DNA of 64,000 nt from Nitriliruptor sp040882075 (lineage in GTDB: Bacteria > Actinomycetota > Nitriliruptoria > Nitriliruptorales > Nitriliruptoraceae). Under the pieces are notes generated by a model. That model was not told the DNA's origin, did not search any database, and saw only the letters and a list, made by a program, of their open reading frames with translations. The DNA lies in contig NZ_JBBEBZ010000172.1 of assembly GCF_040882075.1 (NCBI RefSeq), positions 7,066-71,065 on the forward strand. Reading direction: 5' to 3'. The translations under genes and the position numbers were made by a program. Numbering within the stretch: the stretch's first letter is position 1; each line of letters begins with the position of its first letter. Of this stretch, positions 1 through 9,563 are shown one piece after another.

Positions 1-1316
1 GCGCCTGCAAGCGGTGCCGACCCGATGCCAGCCCGGGCTCACCGGAGTGGGACCTGCGCGCCGACGTCACCGCGCGGGCCGTCCGGCTGATCGCCGACGG
101 CGTCGTGGACCGCCAGGGGGTGCGTGGGCTGGCATCGGCCCTCGGCTACAGCACCCGGCAGGTCGAACGCCACCTGCGGGCCGAGCTCGGTGCGGGACCG
201 CTGGCGCTGGCCCGCGCCCACCGGGCGCAGACGGCCCGCACCCTGATCGAGACCTCGAACCTGCCGTTCGGTGACGTGGCGTTCGCCGCCGGGTTCGGGA
301 GCATCCGGAGCTTCAACGACACCGTCCGCTCCATCTTCGACCTCCCACCGAGCGAGCTGCGTCGGCGAGCCGCCAGGTCACACCCGACCGAGGCGGCACC
401 CGGCGTGATCTCGCTGCGGCTGCCCTTCCGGCGACCCTTCGCGCCGGAAGGTGTGATCGGTCACCTCGTCGCCACCGCGGTCCCCGGCGTCGAGGAGTGG
501 CGCGACGGCAGCTATCGCCGCACGCTCGGTCTCCCCCACGGGCACGGCACCGTGCGGCTCACGCCGCGGACCGACCACGTGGCCTGTCAGTTGCGCCTCA
601 CCGACCTCCGTGACCTGACCGCCGCCGTCGGTCGCTGCCGCCGACTGCTCGACCTCGACGCCGATCCCGAGGCGGTCGACGCCGCGTTGAGCGCCGATCC
701 GCACATCGGACACCTCGTGCGCGCCACGCCGGGTCGCCGGGTCCCGCGGGCCGTCGACGCCGAGGAGCTGGCCATCCGCGCGGTGCTGGGCCAGCAGGTG
801 TCGACCGCGGCTGCGCGCACCGTCGCGGGCCGCCTCGTCGCGGCGCACGGGACGGCCGTGGTCGACGTGGACGGTGAGCTGACGTCGCTCTTCCCGAGCG
901 CAGTGCGACTGGCCGAGGTCGATCCTGCGACGTTCGGGCTGCCGCGCACACGCGCTGCCGCCCTGCACGACCTGGTCCGAGCACTGGCAGCGGGCGACCT
1001 CGACCTCGGCCCCGGAGCGGACCGTGCGGCGGCCCGGGCCGGTCTGCTCGATCTGCCGGGGATCGGCCCCTGGACGGTCGAGATCATCGCCATGCGCGGC
1101 CTCGGGGACCCGGACGCTTTCCCGATCACCGACCTCGGCGTGAAGATCGCCGCCGAGCAGCTCGGCCTGCCCGGGTCGCCCTCCCGCCTGCTCGCCGCCG
1201 CCGAACGGTGGCAGCCGTGGCGGGCCTACGCGGTCCAGCACCTGTGGGGTTCGCTGGACCACGCCATCAACTCCCTGCCGTCCACGGTCGGGACCGACGC
1301 TGGAGCCGCTGCGTGA
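1..1316 (+). CDS. alkA: AdaA-AlkA-type DNA-3-methyladenine glycosylase (5' end outside window)
   Basis: The gene is open from base 3 and its 5' end lies outside the window; 437 residues are visible. The order is a remnant of the Ada zinc-binding domain (CKRC then PGSPEWD), an AraC-type helix-turn-helix (about residues 40-115), an AlkA N-terminal region and a helix-hairpin-helix glycosylase domain. The hairpin LPGIGPWT and the likely catalytic Asp in PITDLGVK are visible. AlkA enzymes excise 3-methyladenine and other alkylated bases. The Ada Cys/zinc part and AraC domain suggest methylation-sensing control. The next gene, ogt, overlaps by 4 bases, the same alkA-ogt pairing as in Mycobacterium. 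Function is secure; the amount missing at the 5' end is unknown. Confidence 0.93.
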   Translation, partial: ACKRCRPDASPGSPEWDLRADVTARAVRLIADGVVDRQGVRGLASALGYSTRQVERHLRAELGAGPLALARAHRAQTARTLIETSNLPFGDVAFAAGFGSIRSFNDTVRSIFDLPPSELRRRAARSHPTEAAPGVISLRLPFRRPFAPEGVIGHLVATAVPGVEEWRDGSYRRTLGLPHGHGTVRLTPRTDHVACQLRLTDLRDLTAAVGRCRRLLDLDADPEAVDAALSADPHIGHLVRATPGRRVPRAVDAEELAIRAVLGQQVSTAAARTVAGRLVAAHGTAVVDVDGELTSLFPSAVRLAEVDPATFGLPRTRAAALHDLVRALAAGDLDLGPGADRAAARAGLLDLPGIGPWTVEIIAMRGLGDPDAFPITDLGVKIAAEQLGLPGSPSRLLAAAERWQPWRAYAVQHLWGSLDHAINSLPSTVGTDAGAAA

Positions 1317-1843
1317 GCCCCCAGACCGCCACCGACCTGACGATCGCGACCGACCGGGTGCACACCACGATCGAGTCTCCGATCGGCCCGCTGCGGTTGG
1401 TGGCCACCGACGGCGTCCTGAGCGGGCTCTACATGGACGCCCAGCGGCACCTGCCCGACGAGGCGAGCTTCGGTCGGCCGGACCCCGCGCCGTTCGCCGA
1501 TGCGGCGCTGCAGCTCACCGAGTACTTCGCGGGGGAGCGGACCTGGTTCGACCTGCCGCTCCACCTCGATGGCACCGACTTCCAACGCCGGGTCTGGGGT
1601 GCCCTGTGCGACATCCCGTACGGGCAGACCTGGTCCTACGGGCAGCTCGCGGAGCACATCGGGTCGCCGGGAGCTTCGCGAGCGGTCGGACTGGCCAACG
1701 GTCGCAACCCCATCTCGGTCATCGTGCCCTGCCACCGCGTCGTCGGGGCCGACGGGAAGCTGACCGGCTACGGCGGCGGGGTGGAGCGCAAGCAGCTCCT
1801 GCTCGACCTCGAACGCGACCGGCGAGGCGACCGCCTCTTCTGA
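1313..1843 (+). CDS. ogt: Methylated-DNA--protein-cysteine methyltransferase
   Basis: Small 176-residue suicide enzyme that transfers the methyl group from O6-methylguanine to its own cysteine. The active-site motif VPCHRVVG is intact, followed by the usual LTGYGGGVERK stretch, and the N-terminal half has the RNase H-like portion seen in Ogt/MGMT. I start it at GTG 1313, which overlaps the alkA stop (GTGA). An upstream start in the same frame would lie deep inside alkA. Translational coupling to alkA implies joint expression after alkylation damage. Confidence 0.93.
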   Translation: MSPQTATDLTIATDRVHTTIESPIGPLRLVATDGVLSGLYMDAQRHLPDEASFGRPDPAPFADAALQLTEYFAGERTWFDLPLHLDGTDFQRRVWGALCDIPYGQTWSYGQLAEHIGSPGASRAVGLANGRNPISVIVPCHRVVGADGKLTGYGGGVERKQLLLDLERDRRGDRLF

Positions 1844-1907
1844 CCGCGGCCGTACCCTGGCCGGTCGCGCCGCGACCGCTGGCGCACCCGTGCCCGGAGG
1901 CCGATCG

Positions 1908-2888
1908 GTGACGACGACGCTCGACCGTGCGTCCCGCGTGGGCGCTGCCCGTGTCGGCACGATCATGGCCCTGACGTCCGCCGCGACCTTCGGGTCCTCC
2001 GGCGCGATGGGGAAAGCCCTGATCGAGACCGGCTGGACCGCCGGCGCCGCCGTGCTCGTGCGGCTCGGTGGCGCCGCCCTCGTCCTCGGCGTCGCGGCGG
2101 CGATCTCCCTGCGGGGCAGGCTGCGGTTGCGAGCCGCCTCGCTCCGGACCGTCCTGGTCTACGGCGTGGTCGCGATGGCCGGCGCGCAGCTGGCGTTCTT
2201 CAACGCGGTGCGGACCCTGGACGTCGGGGTGGCGCTGCTGCTCGAGTTCCTCGCGCCCGTGCTGCTCCTGCTGTGGTCGTCCCTCCGAACGCGCACCCTG
2301 CCCGCGCCGGCGACGATGGCCGGTGCGGCGCTCACCCTCGTCGGGCTCGCGCTCGTCCTCGAGCTCACCTCGGCGACCAGCGTCGACCTCACCGGCGTCG
2401 CGTGGGGTCTGGCGGCCGCGGTCTGCCTCGGCGTCTTCTTCGTGCTGTCCGAGCGGGAGCACGACGACCTGCCGCCGCTGGTGATGGCCGCAGGTGGGAC
2501 GGCGGTCGGCGCGCTCGTCATCGCTGCGGCCGGCGCCATCGGCATCGTCCCCCTGGCGTTCGCGACCCTCGACACCTCGCTTGCGGATGCCACGGTGAGC
2601 TGGCTCGTCCCCGCCGCGTGGCTGGTGCTGGTCTCGACCGTCGCCGCCTACCTCACCGGGATCGGTGCCGTGCTGCGGCTGCGGGTGCGCACCGCCTCGT
2701 TCGTGGCGCTGACCGAGGTGCTGTTCGCGGTCCTGTTCGCGTGGTTGCTCCTGGCGGAGCTCCCGGGCCCGTCCCAGTTGCTCGGCGGGATCTGCATCGT
2801 CACGGGGATCGTCGTGGTCCGGCGGACCGAGAGCGCCCGACCGAGCCGGCCCGCGGCGACCTCCCTCGACACGGTCCCGACGGCCTGA
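1908..2888 (+). CDS. EamA/DMT-family membrane transporter
   Basis: Protein of 326 residues with about ten hydrophobic segments in two repeated EamA halves, the usual architecture of drug/metabolite transporters (RhaT/YdcZ-like exporters). The first helix carries the TSAATFGSSGAMGKALI pattern typical of this family. The substrate cannot be read from sequence. I choose GTG 1908 because GGAGG at 1896-1900 lies 7 bases upstream; GTG 1890 in the same frame has no such site. A -10-like TACCCT lies at 1853-1858. A second, unrelated DMT gene occurs at 28078. Confidence 0.85.
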   Translation: MTTTLDRASRVGAARVGTIMALTSAATFGSSGAMGKALIETGWTAGAAVLVRLGGAALVLGVAAAISLRGRLRLRAASLRTVLVYGVVAMAGAQLAFFNAVRTLDVGVALLLEFLAPVLLLLWSSLRTRTLPAPATMAGAALTLVGLALVLELTSATSVDLTGVAWGLAAAVCLGVFFVLSEREHDDLPPLVMAAGGTAVGALVIAAAGAIGIVPLAFATLDTSLADATVSWLVPAAWLVLVSTVAAYLTGIGAVLRLRVRTASFVALTEVLFAVLFAWLLLAELPGPSQLLGGICIVTGIVVVRRTESARPSRPAATSLDTVPTA

Positions 2889-2918
2889 GCCGGGATCATC
2901 GACGGGTGCGCTGCGAGG

Positions 2919-2924
2919 TAGCGT
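2919..2924 (+). promoter_or_regulatory. -10-like hexamer TAGCGT, probable leaderless promoter
   Basis: TAGCGT ends 6 bases before the ATG at 2931. No Shine-Dalgarno sequence lies between them (cacctc), so transcription would start at or next to the ATG. Inferred from spacing only. Confidence 0.45.
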
Positions 2925-2930
2925 CACCTC

Positions 2931-3593
2931 ATGCTCACCACGACCCGTTCCTGGCCGATCCGTCTCGCCGCTGCAGCGTGCGCTGCCGCCCTCCTGGCCG
3001 CCTGCTCGTCCGGCGATCCGGACGACGACGGGACCGGCGCTGGGCCGGTCGATGACATCCAGGTCGGGGACCCGGACGACGGGACCGCGGCCACGCCGCA
3101 GCCGGACGTCCCCGGCGTCACGGGCGCCGAACCCGCCGACGACGTGCCGACCGAGGTGGGCGAGGCGCAGGCCCCTCCGCTGCTGGCCGTCATCGATGGG
3201 TGGCCCGAGACCACCGTCCAGGTCGTCGCCGACGACCCGATGACGTTCCGGGTCAAGGTCGCCGACACCCCCGAACGTCGGCAACAGGGCCTGATGAACG
3301 TGCCGGAGCTCCCCGACGACGTGGGGATGCTGTTCCTCTTCGACGAGACCCACGCCGGCGGGTTCTGGATGAAGGACACGCTCGTCCCGCTCGAGATCGC
3401 CTACCTGCGCGACGGCGAGGTGGTCGCGGTGCTGCAGATGGACCCGTGCGGGGACGCCGACCCCTGCCCGACCTACGAGCCCGGCATCGAGTACGACGCC
3501 GCGCTCGAGGTGAACCAGGGGCTCCTGTCCGACGCGGGGGTGGAGTCGGGCACGCCGGTCAGCTGGGCTCCGCCGGTCGAGGTGGCGTCGTGA
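2931..3593 (+). CDS. DUF192-family lipoprotein
   Basis: Protein of 220 residues with an N-terminal signal peptide ending in a lipobox (LLAAC, Cys about residue 25), then an acidic linker, then a DUF192 domain from about residue 95. The domain shows the characteristic stretch TPERRQQGLMNVPELP, the FWMKDTLVPLEIAYL core and a C-terminal ALEVNQG. DUF192 proteins are small exported beta-barrel-like proteins of uncertain role. The ATG is preceded by a -10-like hexamer rather than a ribosome-binding site. The stop overlaps the next gene's GTG, so the two are probably co-expressed, although their products act in different compartments. Confidence 0.85.
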   Translation: MLTTTRSWPIRLAAAACAAALLAACSSGDPDDDGTGAGPVDDIQVGDPDDGTAATPQPDVPGVTGAEPADDVPTEVGEAQAPPLLAVIDGWPETTVQVVADDPMTFRVKVADTPERRQQGLMNVPELPDDVGMLFLFDETHAGGFWMKDTLVPLEIAYLRDGEVVAVLQMDPCGDADPCPTYEPGIEYDAALEVNQGLLSDAGVESGTPVSWAPPVEVAS

Positions 3594-4459
3594 TCGGCTT
3601 CATCGGGCTCGGGGCGATGGGCCGCCCGATGGCGGCCAACCTCGCCGCCGTCGCACCCACGGCCGTGTGGAACCGGACCGCCACCACCGCGCAGCAGCAC
3701 GCCGCCGAGCACGGCACCCACGCGGTGGCCGATCTCGAGGACCTCGGTGACTGCCAGGTGATCATCACCTGTCTGCCGACCACGGACGAGGTCGTCCAGG
3801 TCGCGGGTCGGTTGGCCCCCGTTCTCGCCGGGGGCACGGTCTGGATCGACCACACCTCCGGGGACCCCGCCGCGTCCCGCGACCTCGCGGCCGACCTCGT
3901 CGGGCGCGGCATCGCCTACCTCGACGCGCCGGTGTCCGGTGGCACCGACGGCGCGGCCGCCGGCACCCTGACCGTGATGGTCGGTGGTGACGCCGAGGTC
4001 GTGGCCGACGTGCGCTGGTGCCTCGAGGCGGTCGGCGAGCGCATCGTCCACGTCGGGCCGCTCGGGACCGGGCACGCCACGAAGGCGGTCAACAACGCCA
4101 TGCTCGCCACCTCCCTCTGGGCTGCAGCCGAGGGGCTGGCAGCCCTGACCGCCGCCGGGGTGTCGGCCTCGCTCGCGCTCGAGGTCATCAACGGCAGCTC
4201 CGGACGCAGCTTCGTGACCGAGCGGCTGTTCCCCGAACGCGTCACCACGCGCACCTTCCCCAACACCTTCGCCCTGCCGCTGCTCGCCAAGGACGTCCGG
4301 CTCGCCGGCCAGGTCCTCGACGACGCGCAGGTCAGCGGCGAGGTCCTCCGACTCATCCAGCGACTCACGGCCGCAGCCGCCGATGAGCTCGGACCGGATG
4401 CTGACCACACCGCGCTCGTGCAGGTCGTCGAACGCGCCGCCGACGTGGAGCTGACGTGA
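3590..4459 (+). CDS. NAD(P)-dependent oxidoreductase, 3-hydroxyisobutyrate dehydrogenase family
   Basis: Protein of 289 residues. The N-terminal Rossmann motif is GFIGLGAMGRPMAANL, the substrate-binding motif is DAPVSGGTDGAAAGTLT, and the catalytic Lys lies in TGHATKAVNNAM. These are hallmarks of beta-hydroxyacid dehydrogenases (3-hydroxyisobutyrate, tartronate semialdehyde or related acids). The exact substrate is not evident and no valine-degradation genes are adjacent. Start GTG 3590 overlaps the previous stop; the end overlaps the helicase start by 4 bases. Confidence 0.88.
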   Translation: MIGFIGLGAMGRPMAANLAAVAPTAVWNRTATTAQQHAAEHGTHAVADLEDLGDCQVIITCLPTTDEVVQVAGRLAPVLAGGTVWIDHTSGDPAASRDLAADLVGRGIAYLDAPVSGGTDGAAAGTLTVMVGGDAEVVADVRWCLEAVGERIVHVGPLGTGHATKAVNNAMLATSLWAAAEGLAALTAAGVSASLALEVINGSSGRSFVTERLFPERVTTRTFPNTFALPLLAKDVRLAGQVLDDAQVSGEVLRLIQRLTAAAADELGPDADHTALVQVVERAADVELT

Positions 4460-6216
4460 GCCCCGACACCCCCGAACCCACCCCCGAACCGATGCCGGCC
4501 GACGCGCCGACGCTGTTCACCGACACCGGCGACGACGCAGCGACCAGCTTCGCTGACCTGGGCCTGCGTCCCGAGCTGCTGCAGGTCCTCGACAGCCTGG
4601 GCTACGAGGAGCCGACGCCGATCCAGCGCGAGGCGATCCCACCGGCGCTCGGCAACCGCGATCTGCTCGGTCAGGCCGCCACCGGCACGGGCAAGACCGC
4701 AGCCTTCGCTCTGCCGGTGCTGCACCGTCTGGAGGATCTCGGCAGCCGCGGCCGTACCCCGATCGCGCTGGTCCTGGTCCCGACGCGCGAGCTGGCCATG
4801 CAGGTCTCGCAGGCCTTCCACCGCTACGGCCGGGACGTCGGCGCCCGGGTGCTGCCGATCTACGGGGGCCAGCCGATCGGCCGCCAGATCCAGGCGCTCG
4901 AACGCGGCATGGACGTCGTCGTGGCCACTCCCGGTCGCGCGCTCGACCACCTCACGCGCGGCACGCTCGACCTGTCCGGACTCGAGGTCGTCATCCTCGA
5001 CGAGGCCGACGAGATGCTCGACATGGGCTTCCAGGAGGACCTCGACGCGATCCTCGTCGAGACCCCCGAGTACCACCAGACGATGCTGTTCAGCGCGACG
5101 ATGCCGCCCCGGATCGCCAAGCTCGCCAAGGCCCACCTCCACGAACCGATCCGCATCACGCTCGGGCGCGAGGACGTGGAAGCGGGCGAGTCGCCACAGA
5201 TCCGCCAGAGCGCCTTCGTGGTCAACCGCGCGCACAAGCCGGCCGCGCTCGGGCGTGTGCTGGACGTCGAGTCGCCGGTCGCCACGCTCGTGTTCTGCCG
5301 CACCCGCAACGAGGTCGATGAACTCACCGAGACCATGAACGGCCGCGGCTACCGCGCCGAGGCCCTCCACGGCGGGCTCAGCCAGGAGCAGCGCGACCGG
5401 GTGATGGACCGGCTCCGCAGCCAGACCGCCGACCTGCTCGTCGCCACCGACGTCGCGGCGCGCGGCCTCGACGTCGACCACCTCACCCACGTCGTGAACT
5501 ACGACGTCCCGTCGGCGCCCGAGGCCTACGTCCACCGGATCGGCCGCGTCGGCCGCGCCGGTCGCGAGGGCGTCGCCATCACGCTCGTCGAGCCGCGCCA
5601 GCACCGTCTCCTGAAGGCGATCGAGCGGCACACCGGCATCCGCATGGAGGTCGAACGGGTCCCGACGGTGGCCGACCTGCGGGCCCGTCGGCTCGAGCTG
5701 ACCCGTGCGGCCCTCCGTGAGAGCCTGCTGCAGGACGAGGACGAGCTCGACCGGTTCCGTGGCGTGATCGAGTCGCTCGGTGACGAGTTCGACCTGGTCG
5801 AGGTGGCGCTCGCGGCGGTCAAGCTCGCCCACGAGTCGATGGGCGGCAGCGACGACGAGGTGGAGCTCCCCGACGTCAGCCTCAAGCCCGACGCCGGTGG
5901 CGGCAAGCCCGGAGGCAAGCCCGGCGGGAAGGGCAAGGGCGGCCCCAAGGGGCGCGGGCCGAGCGGCGACAGCGCCCGCATCTGGGTCGGGCTCGGTCGC
6001 AGCGCCGGGATCCGCCCCGGCGACCTCGTCGGGGCCATCGCGGGTGAGTCCTCGGTGACCGGCCGCGAGATCGGTGCCATCGAGATCACCCACCGGTTCT
6101 CGCTGGTCGAGGTCCCCGCGGGCAAGGTCGACGAGGTGATCGCCGCGCTCCAGGCCACCAACATCAAGGGCCGGAAGGCGACCGTCAAGCGCGACCGCGG
6201 CAACAAGGGCCGCTGA
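4456..6216 (+). CDS. deaD: DEAD-box RNA helicase, DeaD/CsdA-like
   Basis: ATP-dependent RNA helicase of 586 residues, probably acting in ribosome assembly or mRNA turnover. All core motifs are present in order: Q motif (EEPTPIQREAIP), Walker A (AATGTGKT), PTREL, DEAD (ILDEADEML), SAT, and motif VI (HRIGRVGRAGREG). A Gly/Lys-rich linker (GGKPGGKPGGKGKGG) leads to a C-terminal RNA-binding fold of the DbpA/CsdA type (RIWVGLGRSAGIRPGDLVGAI). Start GTG 4456 overlaps the preceding gene's stop. The symbol is by similarity; other DEAD-box paralogues cannot be excluded. Confidence 0.9.
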   Translation: MSPDTPEPTPEPMPADAPTLFTDTGDDAATSFADLGLRPELLQVLDSLGYEEPTPIQREAIPPALGNRDLLGQAATGTGKTAAFALPVLHRLEDLGSRGRTPIALVLVPTRELAMQVSQAFHRYGRDVGARVLPIYGGQPIGRQIQALERGMDVVVATPGRALDHLTRGTLDLSGLEVVILDEADEMLDMGFQEDLDAILVETPEYHQTMLFSATMPPRIAKLAKAHLHEPIRITLGREDVEAGESPQIRQSAFVVNRAHKPAALGRVLDVESPVATLVFCRTRNEVDELTETMNGRGYRAEALHGGLSQEQRDRVMDRLRSQTADLLVATDVAARGLDVDHLTHVVNYDVPSAPEAYVHRIGRVGRAGREGVAITLVEPRQHRLLKAIERHTGIRMEVERVPTVADLRARRLELTRAALRESLLQDEDELDRFRGVIESLGDEFDLVEVALAAVKLAHESMGGSDDEVELPDVSLKPDAGGGKPGGKPGGKGKGGPKGRGPSGDSARIWVGLGRSAGIRPGDLVGAIAGESSVTGREIGAIEITHRFSLVEVPAGKVDEVIAALQATNIKGRKATVKRDRGNKGR

Positions 6217-6225
6217 CCCTCGCCG

Positions 6226-6395
6226 CTGGGGCCTACCGGTAGACCGGGAGGGGCAGGTCCGCCCCCTGGTGCCGACCGGTAGGCGAGCGCCACCGTTCCT
6301 GGGGCCTACCGGTAGACCGGGAGGGGCAGGTCCGCCCCCTGGTGCCGACCGGTAGACCGGGAGGGGCCCGTTTGCCCCCGCTCGTCTACCGGTAG
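6226..6395. repeat. Tandem palindromic hairpin array built on CTACCGGTAG
   Basis: A 57-base unit at 6226-6282 is repeated without mismatch at 6299-6355 (period 73), and a diverged third unit follows to 6395. The perfect palindrome CTACCGGTAG occurs at 6233, 6306 and 6386, with half-copies ACCGGTAG at 6275 and 6348. Each unit can fold into a long hairpin: GCCTACCGGT 6231-6240 pairs with ACCGGTAGGC 6275-6284, and ACCGGTAGAC 6348-6357 with GTCTACCGGT 6385-6394. Each has an inner GGGGC/GCCCC stem. It lies between the helicase stop and a small membrane-protein gene. It resembles REP/BIME-type intergenic repeats and may also act as terminator. Confidence 0.85.
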
Positions 6396-6474
6396 GCGGG
6401 GGCCGGTCGGGTTGGAGGTCGCTCGTCGCGCGGGAGTACGCTGGCCAGGAGCCCATCGGAACCAGGAGCCGGTC

Positions 6475-6639
6475 GTGGAGCTGTGGCAGATCGTGCTGTT
6501 GACCTTCTTCGTGCTGCTCCCGATGGCGCTGCTGCTCGATTTCTGGCCCGACCGCGAGCGCCTCACCCGCACCGGGACGCCGGTCGAGCGTGATTGGGAG
6601 CCCCAGATCACCCACGAGCCGCACGACGAGCACCACTGA
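6475..6639 (+). CDS. Small single-pass membrane protein (54 aa)
   Basis: Short gene starting at GTG 6475, with CAGGAGCC just upstream and a -10-like TACGCT at 6437-6442. The product starts VELWQIVLLTFFVLLPMALL, a single hydrophobic helix, followed by a charged His/Glu-rich tail ending EPHDEHH. I do not recognise a family. Its own promoter-like element, ribosome-binding site and following hairpin (6666-6680) support it as a real monocistronic gene. Confidence 0.6.
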   Translation: MELWQIVLLTFFVLLPMALLLDFWPDRERLTRTGTPVERDWEPQITHEPHDEHH

Positions 6640-6665
6640 ACCCCGCTCGTCGCCGACCCTCACCG

Positions 6666-6680
6666 CCGCCCTTTGGGCGG
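6666..6680 (+). terminator. Short GC hairpin after the small membrane protein
   Basis: CCGCCC and GGGCGG form a 6-base stem around a TTT loop, 27 bases after the stop at 6639 and just before the dnaK promoter region. There is no U-tract, as is common in high-GC genomes. Confidence 0.45.
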
Positions 6681-6698
6681 GATCGGGTTCGCGGGACC

Positions 6699-6744
6699 GT
6701 GACGGCCACCCGCTCGCGCACGTAGGGTGAGTCGTATCGACTCA
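6699..6744 (+). promoter_or_regulatory. dnaK promoter overlapped by a HAIR-type HspR operator
   Basis: GTGACG (6699-6704) and TAGGGT (6723-6728), 18 bases apart, form a plausible promoter. An inverted repeat TGAGT (6728-6732), 7 bases, ACTCA (6740-6744) begins on the last base of the -10 hexamer. HAIR elements bound by HspR have the form CTTGAGT-N7-ACTCAAG, so the core and spacing match exactly. The hspR gene is the last of this operon. A second possible promoter, TTGCGT (6774) with TACCTT (6796), lies downstream. Confidence 0.75.
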
Positions 6745-6877
6745 GGTTACCTGTGCCGATAGGACGCGTGACCTTGCGTGGTTCGCGGGCGGTCGTACCT
6801 TGTGTCACAGCGACGCAGGTCCCTGGACGGACCCGCGCCCCCACGTCCACACCCACGCAACCGCGAGGAGGCCTCAC

Positions 6878-8728
<1,851 letters not shown>

Positions 8729-8822
8729 CACGGCAGCACCCGGGGCGCGTCCCGGCGCACCCCGGCCGCCGCCCGCGCCACCCACCACCGCCCACCGATC
8801 CCGCACCGCGCCGAGGAGCACC

Positions 8823-9521
8823 GTGAGCCAGCAGCCCGACCCGGTGAACGAGCCCGCCAGCGACGCGTCCGCAGCCGAGGAGGTCGCTGCCGCGGTCGTC
8901 GGGGCGTTCCCCGACGGGGACGCGGACAGCCGCGCGGCCGAGGACGGGGTCACCCCACCCGCCGGCGAAGGCGACACCGGAGAGGGCGACGCCGTCGATC
9001 CGGTCCACCAGCTGCTCGGCGATGTCGACGGCGACGGCGATCCCGAGGACACCCGCACGCGGGAGGAGCTGCTCGTGGCTGTCACCACCGCCGAGCGCGA
9101 GCGTGACGAGTACCTCGACGACCTGCGTCGCTCCCGCGCCGAGTTCGAGAACTTCCGGCGGCGCACCCAGCGCGACGCCGGCACCGCCCGGGACGCCGGC
9201 CGCGGTGACGTCGCTGGGGCCCTCCTCGACGTGCTCGACGACCTCGACCGCACCCTCGACGCGGCCGAGGACTCCGCCGACCCGGGGCTCGCCAAGGGCG
9301 TGTCGCTGGTGGCGGAGAAGCTGACGACCACCCTCGCCGGGCTCGGGCTGGTCCGGCTCGATCCGCTCGGCGATCCGTTCGACCCCTCGCTCCACGAAGC
9401 CGTCCAACAGGTGCCCGCTGACGAACCCAACGATGCGCCGCTGGTCGAATCGACGCTCCGACCCGGCTACCGCCTCGGCGACCGGGTACTGCGCCCGGCG
9501 ATGGTCGTGGTCAAGGGGTGA
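8823..9521 (+). CDS. grpE: Nucleotide exchange factor GrpE
   Basis: Co-chaperone of 232 residues that releases ADP from DnaK. An acidic, low-complexity N-terminal third precedes a coiled coil (about 80-120, containing RSRAEFENFRRRTQRD) and the C-terminal beta domain with the signatures FDPSLHEAV and GDRVLRPAMVVV. Start GTG 8823 follows GAGGAG. It lies 94 bases after dnaK and ahead of dnaJ, as in other actinobacteria. Confidence 0.96.
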   Translation: MSQQPDPVNEPASDASAAEEVAAAVVGAFPDGDADSRAAEDGVTPPAGEGDTGEGDAVDPVHQLLGDVDGDGDPEDTRTREELLVAVTTAERERDEYLDDLRRSRAEFENFRRRTQRDAGTARDAGRGDVAGALLDVLDDLDRTLDAAEDSADPGLAKGVSLVAEKLTTTLAGLGLVRLDPLGDPFDPSLHEAVQQVPADEPNDAPLVESTLRPGYRLGDRVLRPAMVVVKG

Positions 9522-9563
9522 CCCACCTGATCGAGGACCGATCGACCGGAGGAGGTGAGGCGC

